A stretch of DNA of 64,000 nt, from positions 124,001-188,000 of the forward strand of contig WGMH01000003.1 in NCBI GenBank assembly GCA_016125165.1. Reading direction: 5' to 3'. The translations under genes were made by a program, and so were the position numbers. Of the stretch, positions 8,111 through 18,516 are shown one piece after another (position 1 is the stretch's first letter; each line of letters starts with the position of its first letter). The stretch is from Alphaproteobacteria bacterium (GTDB taxonomy: Bacteria; Pseudomonadota; Alphaproteobacteria; Micropepsales; Micropepsaceae). The notes under the pieces were generated by a model that was not told the origin of the DNA, ran no database searches, and saw only the letters and a program-made list of their open reading frames with translations.

Positions 8111-9898
8111 CTATGCACATTCGGCCGCGTCTTCAATCTGTAGTTGAACTCTTTGACGACCGTTCCAGACGTCTGCTTTCAACTTCCCAGCCAGGTGAAT
8201 GGGCCTGCCGTGCGTACCCAAAAGCGCCTGCCCCAAAGGTGTCTTCGCGTGCCGAAAGGCGATGGCATCGAGACGGCTACCGTCCATGCCGGACAACCGG
8301 AGCCGCACGTGATCCTGCCCGACGACATCGGCGAAGGACACACGCACGTCGGTCGCCACCACCATTGGCTCAGGATTCCCTGCACCGAACGGGCCCGCCT
8401 TTGCGATCTCGTCTACCAGCGCCACACTTGCACCGCCGATCGATATCATCGCGTCCAGATGCAGCTCGGTGGCTGCGTTCAGCGCTTCGCCTGCATTGGC
8501 GAACTGCACTGTCAGATGATCCCGGAAGATATCGAGCTTTCCCGCCTCCAGAGAATAACCCGCAGCCATCGCATGCCCTCCTCCGCTGAGCAGGATGCCT
8601 GCTTCAAATGCACCGCGCACAGCCGCGCCGATATCGATGCCAGGAATGGATCGCGCTGACCCCTTTCCCATGCCACCTTCAAATCCCGCAACCAGCGCAG
8701 GTTTGTTGAACCGATCCTTCAGCCGCCCAGCGACAATGCCAACAACGCCAGCATGCCATCCCTCTTCTGCAACGAGTATGAACGGGGCATTGGCCTGCAA
8801 TTCGGCCATCGCCATGGCCTGTTCCAGAATCTGCTTTTCGAGCGCCTGCCGTTCGCGGTTGTGCAGGTCGAGCTGCATCGCGATCTCAGATGCTTGCCCG
8901 GGTTCGGTCGCTGTCAGGAGTTCGACGCCCAGCATGCAGCGGCCCACGCGCCCGCCCGCGTTTATACGCGGACCGAACACATAGCCGAGATGATAGGGTG
9001 TGAAGGGTGGAGATGTACGCGAAACATCCGCAAGCCGCGCCAGTCCCACGCGGCGCCCGCGTGAAAGCATGTCGAGTCCAGCACGTACAAAGGCGCGATT
9101 TACCCCGACAAGTGGCACCACATCACACACCGTTGCAAGGCCCACCAAATCGAGGGCTTCGCGAAGATCGAGCTCTGCCCTGCCTTCATAATATCCGGAC
9201 TCGCGCAGCGTGCGATTTAGCGCAACGAGAAAAAGAAACGTTACCCCCGCTGCTGCCAGAAAACCGAGCCCTGACATATCGCCCGGCTGGTTGGGATTCA
9301 CCTGCGCATATGCCGGCACCTGATGCGTCACCGCGTGATGATCGAGGACGATCACATCGAGCCCCGCGTCGCGCGCAGCCGTCAAAGCATCATCAGCTGC
9401 GGCGCCGCAATCGACCGTCACGATGACACGCGCACCGGCATCCTTCAGTCGCATCATTGCGGGCGTGTTTGGCCCATAGCCTTCGCTCAACCTGTCGGGG
9501 ATGTAGATCAGTGGCTTGCTGCCAAGCGACTTCAGAAACCACGCCAGCAATGCGGCTGAGGAAGAGCCATCCACGTCATAGTCGCCATAGACGGCTATGA
9601 TCTCGCCTGCTTCGATGGCAGCCTTCACGCGCATGACAGCGCGTTGCATGTCTTTCAACGTGTTTGGCTCTGGCAATAGCCGCTTCAGCGTAGGCAAAAG
9701 CACATCGGCGGCTTCATCAACTCCAACGCCTCGCACCGCCAGGATATGCGCCAGCACCTCTGAGATGCCATGCGCGTGTTTGAGGGCCGCCACGGCCTCA
9801 TCACACGCCTCACGCAGAATCCATCGACGCCCGGTGAACGACCGGGCCACCCCGAAGGCCGCACGTTCCCGCGCGGCGCGGATAAGATCAGATGCCAT
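8111..9898 (-). CDS. recJ: Single-stranded-DNA-specific exonuclease RecJ
   Basis: YGDYDVDGSSSAALL, VDCGAAADD, LDHHAVT, GPRINAGGRVG, SGGGHAMAAG. Confidence 0.96.
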   Translation of the reverse strand: MASDLIRAARERAAFGVARSFTGRRWILREACDEAVAALKHAHGISEVLAHILAVRGVGVDEAADVLLPTLKRLLPEPNTLKDMQRAVMRVKAAIEAGEIIAVYGDYDVDGSSSAALLAWFLKSLGSKPLIYIPDRLSEGYGPNTPAMMRLKDAGARVIVTVDCGAAADDALTAARDAGLDVIVLDHHAVTHQVPAYAQVNPNQPGDMSGLGFLAAAGVTFLFLVALNRTLRESGYYEGRAELDLREALDLVGLATVCDVVPLVGVNRAFVRAGLDMLSRGRRVGLARLADVSRTSPPFTPYHLGYVFGPRINAGGRVGRCMLGVELLTATEPGQASEIAMQLDLHNRERQALEKQILEQAMAMAELQANAPFILVAEEGWHAGVVGIVAGRLKDRFNKPALVAGFEGGMGKGSARSIPGIDIGAAVRGAFEAGILLSGGGHAMAAGYSLEAGKLDIFRDHLTVQFANAGEALNAATELHLDAMISIGGASVALVDEIAKAGPFGAGNPEPMVVATDVRVSFADVVGQDHVRLRLSGMDGSRLDAIAFRHAKTPLGQALLGTHGRPIHLAGKLKADVWNGRQRVQLQIEDAAECA

Positions 9899-10847
9899 CC
9901 TTGCGCCGGTGACGCGCGCTCACCCAGCGCACCGTACCGGTGGCCGAACGCATCACGATGCTTTCCGTGGTGATGAATTCCTTGGTGTGATGCACGCCCT
10001 TCAACATCGTGCCGTCGGTCACACCGGTCGCCGCGAAAATCACGTCGCCAGACGCCAGGTCCATCAGTGTGTATTTTTTGTTGAAGTCGGTAATACCGAG
10101 TTTGGCCGCGCGCGCGCGCTCGTCGTCCTTCTTGAACACAAGGCGGGTCTGGATCTGGCCGCCCACGCAGCGCAAGGCCGCCGCTGCCAGCACGCCTTCC
10201 GGCGCGCCGCCCTGCCCCATGTAGATATCGATGCCCGTTTCCGGATCCGAGGTGGCGATCACGCCGGCCACATCGCCATCGGTAATCAACCGGACCGCGG
10301 CGCCTACCTTGCGCACGCCTTCGATGATGTGCGCATGCCGCGGGCGGTCGAGCACCAGCGCGGTAATGTCAGACGGCCTCACGCCTTTTGCTTTTGCAAG
10401 CGACAGAACATTCTCCTCTGGCGACGCATCGAGGTCGATCGTGCCTTCGGGGTATCCGCCGCCAATCGCGATTTTGTCCATGTAGGTGTCTGGCGCGTTC
10501 AACAGCGTACCCGGTTCCGCCATCGCCATCACAGCAAGCGCATTCGGCAAAGCCTTCGCGGTCAGCGTTGTGCCTTCCAACGGATCGAGCGCGATATCGA
10601 CGGCCACTCCGCCAGAGCCGACTTTCTCGCCGATATAGAGCATCGGGGCTTCGTCGCGCTCGCCTTCTCCGATCACGACTGTGCCGTCTATGGGAAGGTT
10701 ATTGAATGCCTTGCGCATCGCTTCCACGGCGGCATGGTCGGCAGCGTGTTCATCGCCGCGACCAACCTGGCGCGCGGCAGAAATGGCGGCAGCTTCGGTG
10801 ACACGAACGGCTTCAATTGCGAAGACGCGGTCGAGAGCAGCGGACAT
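9888..10847 (-). CDS. glpX: Class II fructose-1,6-bisphosphatase
   Basis: GEGERDEAPMLYIGEKVG, DIALDPLEGTTL, GQGGAPEGVLAAAAL. Confidence 0.95.
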   Translation of the reverse strand: MSAALDRVFAIEAVRVTEAAAISAARQVGRGDEHAADHAAVEAMRKAFNNLPIDGTVVIGEGERDEAPMLYIGEKVGSGGVAVDIALDPLEGTTLTAKALPNALAVMAMAEPGTLLNAPDTYMDKIAIGGGYPEGTIDLDASPEENVLSLAKAKGVRPSDITALVLDRPRHAHIIEGVRKVGAAVRLITDGDVAGVIATSDPETGIDIYMGQGGAPEGVLAAAALRCVGGQIQTRLVFKKDDERARAAKLGITDFNKKYTLMDLASGDVIFAATGVTDGTMLKGVHHTKEFITTESIVMRSATGTVRWVSARHRRKDGI

Positions 10848-10877
10848 GGAAACTCCCAAAGTTACGAGCCGGTCTGT

Positions 10878-12167
10878 TCAGCCGGCTTCCATCGGAATCA
10901 TGCAGGGGCGTCCGGTGACCTTGTCTGACGCTGCTATGGCATTCAAGGCGCGTGTCACCGCCCCCTGTGGAGATTCATGGGTAATCATGACGATAGATAC
11001 CGCTTCGCCGGGCGATCGCGCCCGCTGAACCATGCTTTGAATGGAAATTTCGCTTTGGGCCAGGTGGCCCGCAATTTCCGCCAACACGCCCGGCACGTCC
11101 AGCACCTGGAACCGCAGGTAATAGGCCGATTTGCGGCGTTCCGGCGGTGCAGCCCGGAGGGGTTTCAGTGTCCCGGCGGGGCGCCCAAAAACAGGGCCAA
11201 CATCGCCGCGCGCCAGATCCATGATGTCTGCAATGACGGCAGAAGCCGTTGGGGCTTCACCAGCGCCGCGCCCTTCGAGGAAGAACGGACCCGCCGCGCC
11301 TGCGTGCGCCACAACCGCGTTAAAGGGCCCCTCCACATCGGCCAGTGGCGTTCCGGCCTTGACCATCGCAGGCTGGACGCGTTGATCGATGCCGTCGGCC
11401 GTGCGCCGCGCAATGCCGAGCAACTTCACCCGATAGCCGAACTCACGCGCATAACCGATGTCTTCCGGCGTGATGTGTTCGATGCCTTCCACGGTAATCA
11501 GCGAGAGATCGGGCGCGGCGCCAAAAGCAAGACTCGAAAGCAATGCCAGCTTGTGTGCGGTGTCGCCGCCACCGATATCCAGTGTGGGGTCGGCTTCGGC
11601 AAAGCCAAGCTTCTGGGCCTCTGCCAGCACATCGCCGAAACTCTGGCCGGTCGCTTCCATCTTCGTGAGAATGTAGTTGCAAGTGCCGTTCAGAATCCCG
11701 CGCACGGCGTCGATGCCATAGGCAAGCAGGCTCTCGCGCAATGCCTTCACGATGGGAATGCCACCTGCGGCAGCGGCTTCGAACTTGAGCGCCACGCCGT
11801 TCCTCTCGGCGAGCGCCGCAAGCTCCGAACCATGATGCGCCAGCAACGCCTTGTTCGCGGTTACGACATGCTTGCGTGCCCCAAGCGCAGCCTTCACAAG
11901 TTCATAGGCAGGACCGTCTTCCCCGCCAATCAACTCGACAATGACATCCGCATCGATCGTTGCCAGGGCCCGACAGTCATCAAACCAGGCAATGGATGAG
12001 AGATCGGATTTGCGGCTTTTGTTTCGGTCTCGGGCCGAGATGCCCACCAGTTTCACAGGTCGGCCCGCGCGTTCCGCCAAATCCTGCCCGCGTTCCAGCA
12101 AGACTTCGGCCACGCCGCCGCCCACTGTGCCGAGTCCGGCGATGGCTATACGCAGTGGCGCGGTCAT
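10878..12167 (-). CDS. hom: Homoserine dehydrogenase with C-terminal ACT domain
   Basis: IAGLGTVGGGVAEVL, VTANKALLAHHG, ILNGTCNYILT, C-terminal ACT-like DVPGVLAEIAGHLA. Confidence 0.96.
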   Translation of the reverse strand: MTAPLRIAIAGLGTVGGGVAEVLLERGQDLAERAGRPVKLVGISARDRNKSRKSDLSSIAWFDDCRALATIDADVIVELIGGEDGPAYELVKAALGARKHVVTANKALLAHHGSELAALAERNGVALKFEAAAAGGIPIVKALRESLLAYGIDAVRGILNGTCNYILTKMEATGQSFGDVLAEAQKLGFAEADPTLDIGGGDTAHKLALLSSLAFGAAPDLSLITVEGIEHITPEDIGYAREFGYRVKLLGIARRTADGIDQRVQPAMVKAGTPLADVEGPFNAVVAHAGAAGPFFLEGRGAGEAPTASAVIADIMDLARGDVGPVFGRPAGTLKPLRAAPPERRKSAYYLRFQVLDVPGVLAEIAGHLAQSEISIQSMVQRARSPGEAVSIVMITHESPQGAVTRALNAIAASDKVTGRPCMIPMEAG

Positions 12168-13381
12168 TTCGCCATTTCCAATTCGGGTGCGGGATCGTTC
12201 AGGCGCGTGCCGAGAAACTTCCTCACATTGCGCGCCGCCTGCCGGATGCGATGTTCGTTTTCCACGAGCGCGACACGCACATAACCTTCGCCGTACTCGC
12301 CAAAGCCAATACCAGGCAGAACGGCCACTTTGGCGTGGATCAGAAGCTGCTTGGCAAATTCCATCGAACCGTGTTCGCGGAAGGATTCGGGCACAGGTGC
12401 CCAGGCGAACATCGACGCGGGCGGCGATGGAATCGTCCAGCCGGCACGGGTCATGCTGTCCACCAGCACATCGCGTCTGGCCTTATAGGTCGCGCGAATT
12501 TGGTCGGCGCAGTCCTGCGGTCCGTTCAATGCGGCAGCTGCCGCGACCTGAATTGGCGTGTAAGCGCCATAATCCAGATAGGATTTGATGCGGCCCAGCG
12601 CTGAGATGAGGTGCCGATTTCCCGCGGCAAAACCCATGCGCCAACCCGGCATCGCATAAGTCTTGGACAGCGATTGAAATTCAATGGCGATGTCCTTCGC
12701 GCCTTCCACCTGAAGAATGGATGGCGGCGGATTGTTTGCGTCAAAATAGATATCCGAATAGGCAAGATCGGACAGCACCCAGATTTCATGCTTCTTCGCG
12801 AAGGCCACGATCTCCTTATAGAAATCGAGGCCCACCACTTGCGCCGTCGGATTCGAGGGATAGTTCACGACCAGCGCCAGCGGTGAGGGTACGGAGTGGC
12901 GCACGGCGTTGCCGAGGCGGCTCAGATATTCTTCCGGCGTCGTGGCCGGGACATGCCGGATCGCAGCGCCCGCCAGAATGAATCCAAAGGCGTGGATGGG
13001 ATAAGCCGGATTCGGGACCAGTACCACATCACCTGGCGCGGTTATCGCCTGCGCGAGGTTCGCAAAGCCTTCCTTGGAACCCAGATTCGCGATGACTTCG
13101 GAATCGGGATCGAGGTCGACGCCGAAACGGCGTTTGTAAAATGCTACATAGGCACGGCGCAGCCCCTTGATACCGCGAGAAGCCGAGTAGCGGTTGGAAC
13201 GCGGATCACGGGCCGTTTCCACCAGCTTGTCGATGATGTGTGCAGGCGTGGGCATATCCGGATTGCCCATGCTGAAATCGATGATGTCTTCGCCCCGCGC
13301 CCGGGCTTTCGCCTTGAGCGTGTTCACCTCTTCGATGATGTAAGGCGGCAACCGCTTTATGCGGTAAAAATCGGTCTGCAT
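12164..13381 (-). CDS. PLP-dependent class I/II aminotransferase (AlaC / LL-diaminopimelate aminotransferase type)
   Basis: DFSMGNPDMPTP, NYPSNPTAQV, SLSKTYAMPGWRMGF. Confidence 0.9.
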   Translation of the reverse strand: MQTDFYRIKRLPPYIIEEVNTLKAKARARGEDIIDFSMGNPDMPTPAHIIDKLVETARDPRSNRYSASRGIKGLRRAYVAFYKRRFGVDLDPDSEVIANLGSKEGFANLAQAITAPGDVVLVPNPAYPIHAFGFILAGAAIRHVPATTPEEYLSRLGNAVRHSVPSPLALVVNYPSNPTAQVVGLDFYKEIVAFAKKHEIWVLSDLAYSDIYFDANNPPPSILQVEGAKDIAIEFQSLSKTYAMPGWRMGFAAGNRHLISALGRIKSYLDYGAYTPIQVAAAAALNGPQDCADQIRATYKARRDVLVDSMTRAGWTIPSPPASMFAWAPVPESFREHGSMEFAKQLLIHAKVAVLPGIGFGEYGEGYVRVALVENEHRIRQAARNVRKFLGTRLNDPAPELEMAK

Positions 13382-13471
13382 GGCAACGCTTCTTCGGCAC
13401 GGCCCATTCCGCGCTTGCGTGTAGATCAGGGCAAAGGGTTGGGCGCGTCAACGCCTGCGGTGGCGGGCGCG

Positions 13472-14773
13472 TCAGCCTTGCAGGAAGATTTCGGCGCGGC
13501 GGTTGCCTTCTTCACCCTGCGGCATGGATTCATAGTAGATCGGCTGGGTATCGCCCACCGCTTCCACCAGAACCTTGCTCGCCGGGATTCCTGCGGCAAT
13601 CAGCGCTCGAGCCACGGAATTGGCGCGCGCCTGAGAACGCTCGAAATTAAGCGCTATGTGCCGTTCGACCGACATATTGGCCGTGCGGCTCGACGAGTGG
13701 CCTACGACGCGCACGAAGCCCTGACCGCCACGTGCCTGGAACGCAGCCAGCACGGCTTTCACCTGGGCCTTGCCATCAGCGTCGAGGACTGTGGTGTCGT
13801 GCGGGAAATAAACCACCGCCACAGGATCCCCCGGTGTCGCGACAGGCGACACGCTCACTGGCACTGCGGGCGAGGACGAAATTGAGTTGAAATTGGCGAC
13901 CACATCTCCCGTCATCACCTCGGGACCGCCAACGTCCGTGACGCCGGTACCCAGCACAGCCGGCCGCGTCCCCGCAGGCGCGCGCAGCGGAACGGCAGGC
14001 TCATTTGAAGCCACAGCGGAATAGCTTCCCGGCGCAATGCCGCTGGCCTGTGCGAGCTTCGCGGTCTGGCGGTAGCGGTCGAGGACAGACGGGGCCACAA
14101 ACTGGGCAACGGAAGCATCCAGCGGTGGCGCGGTGGAGGCGCGGAAGCCCAGTGCTGCATCGGACGGATCGACAGTGCCGCCCACTGCGGGCTGCAAGGC
14201 GGCATTCACGGACATCCGCGGAGCATCGGCGGGTACGGCCGGCATGCTACCAGGGACAGGTGAGGTTGACGCTACGGCAACAGGCTGTGTCGGGGCCGCA
14301 GCGGGCTGCTGGGCAACCGGCTGTGGTGCAGGTTGCGTCGTGTCCGAATCATCGGTGCTCGCCGTGTCCGTTGACGCCGTCTGAGTCGATTGCTCCACCG
14401 ACTCCACCGGAGGTGGCGGGGTGTCTGGCGGCGGAGGAGCCGCAGCTTCTGTGCCGCCTCGCAGCGCGTCAGCGGAATAGTTCGTTTGATCGCGGTCGGA
14501 CGTCAGTGTTTGGGCAACCTGCTTCTGCTCATCCGGGGTGGATGGACGCTGCGGCTTGTCCGGCATCTTCGACAGATCGGGGAATTGCGCGTTGTCGCTG
14601 GTCTGCGTGTTATCGGCAGGAAGCTGGCTGTCGGTCGTCGAGGCGGGAGTATCGCTCCCCCATGTTGTCGGATCGACCCAATCCGGAATCGTGGAGCACG
14701 CACCGGTTCCCGCGGCGAAGAACAGCACAACGGACAAACGCGTGAGCGCCTTTGACATACCAGGCAATCCCAT
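13472..14773 (-). CDS. OmpA-family C-terminal domain lipoprotein/envelope protein
   Basis: Lipobox-like AAGTGACS; Pro/Ala-rich linker; C-terminal VVGHSSSRTANMSVERHIALNFERSQARANSVARALIAAGI. Confidence 0.85.
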   Translation of the reverse strand: MGLPGMSKALTRLSVVLFFAAGTGACSTIPDWVDPTTWGSDTPASTTDSQLPADNTQTSDNAQFPDLSKMPDKPQRPSTPDEQKQVAQTLTSDRDQTNYSADALRGGTEAAAPPPPDTPPPPVESVEQSTQTASTDTASTDDSDTTQPAPQPVAQQPAAAPTQPVAVASTSPVPGSMPAVPADAPRMSVNAALQPAVGGTVDPSDAALGFRASTAPPLDASVAQFVAPSVLDRYRQTAKLAQASGIAPGSYSAVASNEPAVPLRAPAGTRPAVLGTGVTDVGGPEVMTGDVVANFNSISSSPAVPVSVSPVATPGDPVAVVYFPHDTTVLDADGKAQVKAVLAAFQARGGQGFVRVVGHSSSRTANMSVERHIALNFERSQARANSVARALIAAGIPASKVLVEAVGDTQPIYYESMPQGEEGNRRAEIFLQG

Positions 14774-14976
14774 GAAAACGGCCTCCACCGACCTGACCCA
14801 TATACAGGCCGCGGACACCGGTTCCAAGCAAAAGTGCAGCGAAATCAGACTTGTCACATGAATTAGTGGTGAGCCTTTTGCCGCCCTTCTCCGTATAGTC
14901 GACACAGGCCCGCGCTTGCCCGGTTCCGCAGCCACGGCTATCAGATTGCAAAAATATTGCTCAGGGCGGACACGAC

Positions 14977-16857
14977 ATGGCCAAACAGAAGAGCAAGTCT
15001 GGTGAAGCGCACAAGGCGCCGCCGCCCCAACCGGAAAGCGGCGCCACGCCGGATGAAGCCTATACCATCGGCGATCCGGGCGCCTTTGCACGGAACATGG
15101 TTCGCGTGGGCATGCAGTCCCAGCGGCTGCTCAGCGACTACCTCAAACGGCAGGCAACCCGCACCGGCAATGAGCCGGGCGATCCGCTGAACATTACCGG
15201 CGCGTTCATGGACCTGCTGCGTGGCCTGGTTGCCGACCCCGCTGTCGTAATGGAAGCACAGTTCCAGCTTTGGCGGGATTACATGGGCCTTTGGGAACGC
15301 ACCGCCCTGCAGATGCTCGGCGGCAAGCCTGCAGAACCCGTGGTCGAACCGGCTCGCAACGACAAGCGCTTCCGGGACAAGGACTGGCAGGAAAACCAGA
15401 TTTTCAATTTCATCAAACAGTCCTACCTGCTTACCGCAAACTGGGTTCAGAACACCGTCGAAAAAATCGATGACAAACTTGATCCCGCGGCCCGTCAGCG
15501 CGTGCAGTTTTATACGAAGCAGTTCGTGGACGCGATTGCTCCCACCAACTTTGTGCTGACCAACCCCGAAGTCTTGCGCGTCACTCTGCAATCAAATGGC
15601 GAGAACCTCGTCAAAGGTCTCGACAATCTGTTGCACGATCTTGAGCGCGGCGAAGGCCAGCTCGCCATCACCCAGTCGGCAGACGCCTTCCGCATTGGTG
15701 AAAACATCGCAACAGCGCCCGGCAAGGTCGTTTTTCGCAATGAGCTGATCGAACTTCTGCAATTCGATCCGGCAACAAAAGAGGTCTACGAACGTCCCCT
15801 GCTGATTTTTCCGCCATGGATCAACAAATTCTACATCCTTGATCTGCGTCCCGAAAATTCGTTCATCCGCTGGGCAAGCGCACAGGGTTACACGGTGTTT
15901 GTCGTGTCATGGGTCAATCCTGATGCCAAGCTCGCGGAAAAGACCTTCGAGGACTATATGCGCGAAGGCATTTTTGCGGCGCTCGACGCGGTGAATACCG
16001 CGACAGGGCAGAAGAAGGTTAACTGCATCGGCTATTGCATCGGCGGCACGCTGCTTTCGGCCACGCTGTCTTACATGGCGGCTACCGGCGATGAACGGGT
16101 GAATTCAGCCACCTTCTTCGCCGCGCAGGCCGATTTCAGCGAGGCTGGAGACCTGAAGGTGTTCATCGACGATATTCAGCTCGATGCACTCGAACAGCAA
16201 ATGAAAGATGCCGGCGGAGTGCTTGAAGGCAGCCGCATGGCGACGACGTTCAACATGCTGCGCGCCAACGATCTGATCTGGTCGTTCGTGATATCGAACT
16301 ATCTGCTTGGAAAGGAACCGGCGCCTTTCGATCTGCTCTACTGGAATTCCGACACCACTCGCATGCCGGAAGCCACGCACCTGTTCTATTTGCGCGAGTT
16401 CTACAAGAACAACTGTCTCTCGCAGGGCAAGTTGGTGCTGGGCGGAAAAAAACTTGACCTTTCGAAAGTGAAGATTCCGATCTATCTGCAAAGCGCCAAG
16501 GAAGATCACATCGCGCCATACCGCTCGGTCTACAAATCCACGCACCTATTTGGCGGTCCTATCCGCTTCATCATCGCCGGATCGGGACACATTGCGGGCG
16601 TCGTAAATCCACCCAGCGCACACAAATACCAGTACTGGACAAACGACGCGTTTGGAGGCGAGAGCGGCAAACCCTATCCCGCCACCGTCGAAGCCTGGCA
16701 ATCGGGCGCGAAGGAAACGCCGGGCTCGTGGTGGCCCGATTGGGATGCGTGGCTTTCAAGGCTGTCCGGCGAAAAGGTTCCTGCGCGCAAACCCGGCGAT
16801 GGCAAACTCAAGATCTTGGGAGACGCACCCGGCACCTATGTAAAAGTGAAGGCTTGA
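14977..16857 (+). CDS. phaC: Class I poly(3-hydroxyalkanoate) synthase
   Basis: GYCIGGTLLS lipase-like box, PPWINKFYILDLRPENSFIRWA, SAKEDHIAPYRSVY, GSGHIAGVVNPP. Confidence 0.95.
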   Translation: MAKQKSKSGEAHKAPPPQPESGATPDEAYTIGDPGAFARNMVRVGMQSQRLLSDYLKRQATRTGNEPGDPLNITGAFMDLLRGLVADPAVVMEAQFQLWRDYMGLWERTALQMLGGKPAEPVVEPARNDKRFRDKDWQENQIFNFIKQSYLLTANWVQNTVEKIDDKLDPAARQRVQFYTKQFVDAIAPTNFVLTNPEVLRVTLQSNGENLVKGLDNLLHDLERGEGQLAITQSADAFRIGENIATAPGKVVFRNELIELLQFDPATKEVYERPLLIFPPWINKFYILDLRPENSFIRWASAQGYTVFVVSWVNPDAKLAEKTFEDYMREGIFAALDAVNTATGQKKVNCIGYCIGGTLLSATLSYMAATGDERVNSATFFAAQADFSEAGDLKVFIDDIQLDALEQQMKDAGGVLEGSRMATTFNMLRANDLIWSFVISNYLLGKEPAPFDLLYWNSDTTRMPEATHLFYLREFYKNNCLSQGKLVLGGKKLDLSKVKIPIYLQSAKEDHIAPYRSVYKSTHLFGGPIRFIIAGSGHIAGVVNPPSAHKYQYWTNDAFGGESGKPYPATVEAWQSGAKETPGSWWPDWDAWLSRLSGEKVPARKPGDGKLKILGDAPGTYVKVKA

Positions 16858-16925
16858 CGACAGCGTGATCCAGCCAACAGCGCACTCCGTATCTCCCGCG
16901 CATAGATGGGAGTTTCGGGACACCT

Positions 16926-17306
16926 ATGGAACAGCTACTGCGGGCGGCCTATTTCGCGAACATCTTGATCCTTGCGCCGGTACTTATCGCGCTATGGCGC
17001 GAACGTTCTTCGCGAATGTTAATGACATTCAACGGTACGGTCGAAAACTCGGATGGGCTGCGCCAGCTTGTCATGGCTCTGTGGTTTTCGATCCTGGCGT
17101 GCTCGGGTCTGGGATTAATCTGGCCCCGCATATTTGTGCCAATCCTGATCCTGCAGATCATCTACAAGCTTTCATGGCTCTGCGCCTTTGTGTTGCCGAG
17201 ATTGTTCAAACACGGTTTCCGCCAAGTGCCTTGGGGCGTGTCGGTCACATTTTTGGCAATCGTCATCGCATGGCCAATAATTCTGCTGCGACTGTTGCCA
17301 CTTTGA
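16926..17306 (+). CDS. Small hydrophobic membrane protein of unknown function
   Basis: About four hydrophobic segments; preferred over the overlapping frame 16865..17311. Confidence 0.6.
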   Translation: MEQLLRAAYFANILILAPVLIALWRERSSRMLMTFNGTVENSDGLRQLVMALWFSILACSGLGLIWPRIFVPILILQIIYKLSWLCAFVLPRLFKHGFRQVPWGVSVTFLAIVIAWPIILLRLLPL

Positions 17307-17307
17307 A

Positions 17308-18504
17308 CTAAAGTGACGCTTCCAGCAGCCTCACAAACTCCGCCTTTTCCTTATCGTCAATCCAGCGCACGACGGCCACAACGTCGTGTTCGTAGTCGAT
17401 GAACACCATGTTTGCGCCGTTGCCAAGGAACATCACAGCATCTTCGCGCGCGGCGGGCGCGAGCTTTTTATCCGTGTTCAGAAACCAGTTCATGAAGCCG
17501 TATTGTGGATTGGGACCTGTCGGCGTGCGCGCCATCGAAATCCATTTTCTGGAGAGAACCTGCCGGCCGCCCCAACGGCCTTCGTGCAGTGCCAGAAGAC
17601 CGAGCCGCGCCAGATCGCGCGCCGAAATGTACATGCCGCCGCCCCAATGTCCGCCGCCCGGAACCACTGGTATGCGCACACCGTCAATTGTTGTCCATGC
17701 GTTGTCGTAATTGTACCAATGCCAGGTGTCCGATGCGCCTATCGGATTCATCACATATTCGCGCAAAACATCCGGCAATGGTCGCTTCCACAAATGCGTC
17801 AACGCGAGCGCCAGCGCGTTCACACGCACGTCGGAATATTTCCATTCCTTACCGACGGGCGGCGGCCCGGCCGCAAGCTCATCCCACGCGTTCTTGCCCG
17901 GCCTGTCCGCCCACCAGGGTTTGCCCCACATCGTGCCGATCCAGCCGCTCGTCTGTCGCAGCATCTGGTCCCAGGTGATGGGCTGGTTGTGCGGCAGCTC
18001 AAAATCCGGCGACGGGTGCACATAGTCCAGCACCCGGTCGTTCACATTGCGGATGAGATTCCTATCGAACGCCACGCCTGCAACCGACGACAAAAAAGTC
18101 TTGGTTACGGAATTCACCAGATCGGCAGCATGTGTGTCACCCGCTTCGGCGACGATATAACCGTGCCGGATTACAAGGACACTGGCCGGCTGATGCGGTT
18201 TCAGGGGACCGATGGGATCGGAATAGGGTTCATGGGCAAACTGCATTGGAATGGTGATCGACAGATCGCGCGGATCGATCGCCTTTGCGAGTTCCGGTGC
18301 GACTGTAGCTTCATGGGCAATGGCAAAGTCCACCGCCGACTTTAACTTCGCGGCGTCAAACCCTTCCTGCTTGGGCGCGCGCGCGGCCCAATCGGAACCT
18401 TTGGGTGGCAGATAGTCAGCCGCCTGCGCACCAGATACCACCAGCAGCGCTAACGTTGCGCTTGCAATCGCCTGTTTCCACATGGATGACCTCCGCCGAC
18501 ACAT
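17308..18504 (-). CDS. Serine hydrolase, class C beta-lactamase-like fold
   Basis: Signal peptide; SVTKTFLSS (SxxK), YSD, GGGHWGGGMYIS. Confidence 0.9.
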   Translation of the reverse strand: MCRRRSSMWKQAIASATLALLVVSGAQAADYLPPKGSDWAARAPKQEGFDAAKLKSAVDFAIAHEATVAPELAKAIDPRDLSITIPMQFAHEPYSDPIGPLKPHQPASVLVIRHGYIVAEAGDTHAADLVNSVTKTFLSSVAGVAFDRNLIRNVNDRVLDYVHPSPDFELPHNQPITWDQMLRQTSGWIGTMWGKPWWADRPGKNAWDELAAGPPPVGKEWKYSDVRVNALALALTHLWKRPLPDVLREYVMNPIGASDTWHWYNYDNAWTTIDGVRIPVVPGGGHWGGGMYISARDLARLGLLALHEGRWGGRQVLSRKWISMARTPTGPNPQYGFMNWFLNTDKKLAPAAREDAVMFLGNGANMVFIDYEHDVVAVVRWIDDKEKAEFVRLLEASL

Positions 18505-18516
18505 CGCACGGCAAAT

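Noticed and set aside
9597-10928. 443-aa plus-strand ORF (also 10977..11999 and 12896..13885)
   Set aside because: Antisense to recJ/glpX, hom and the aminotransferase; low-complexity Arg/His/Gly composition.
16865-17311. 148-aa ORF in an alternative frame over the small membrane protein
   Set aside because: The overlapping frame 16926..17306 encodes a coherent hydrophobic multi-TM protein; only one can be real and that one is more plausible.
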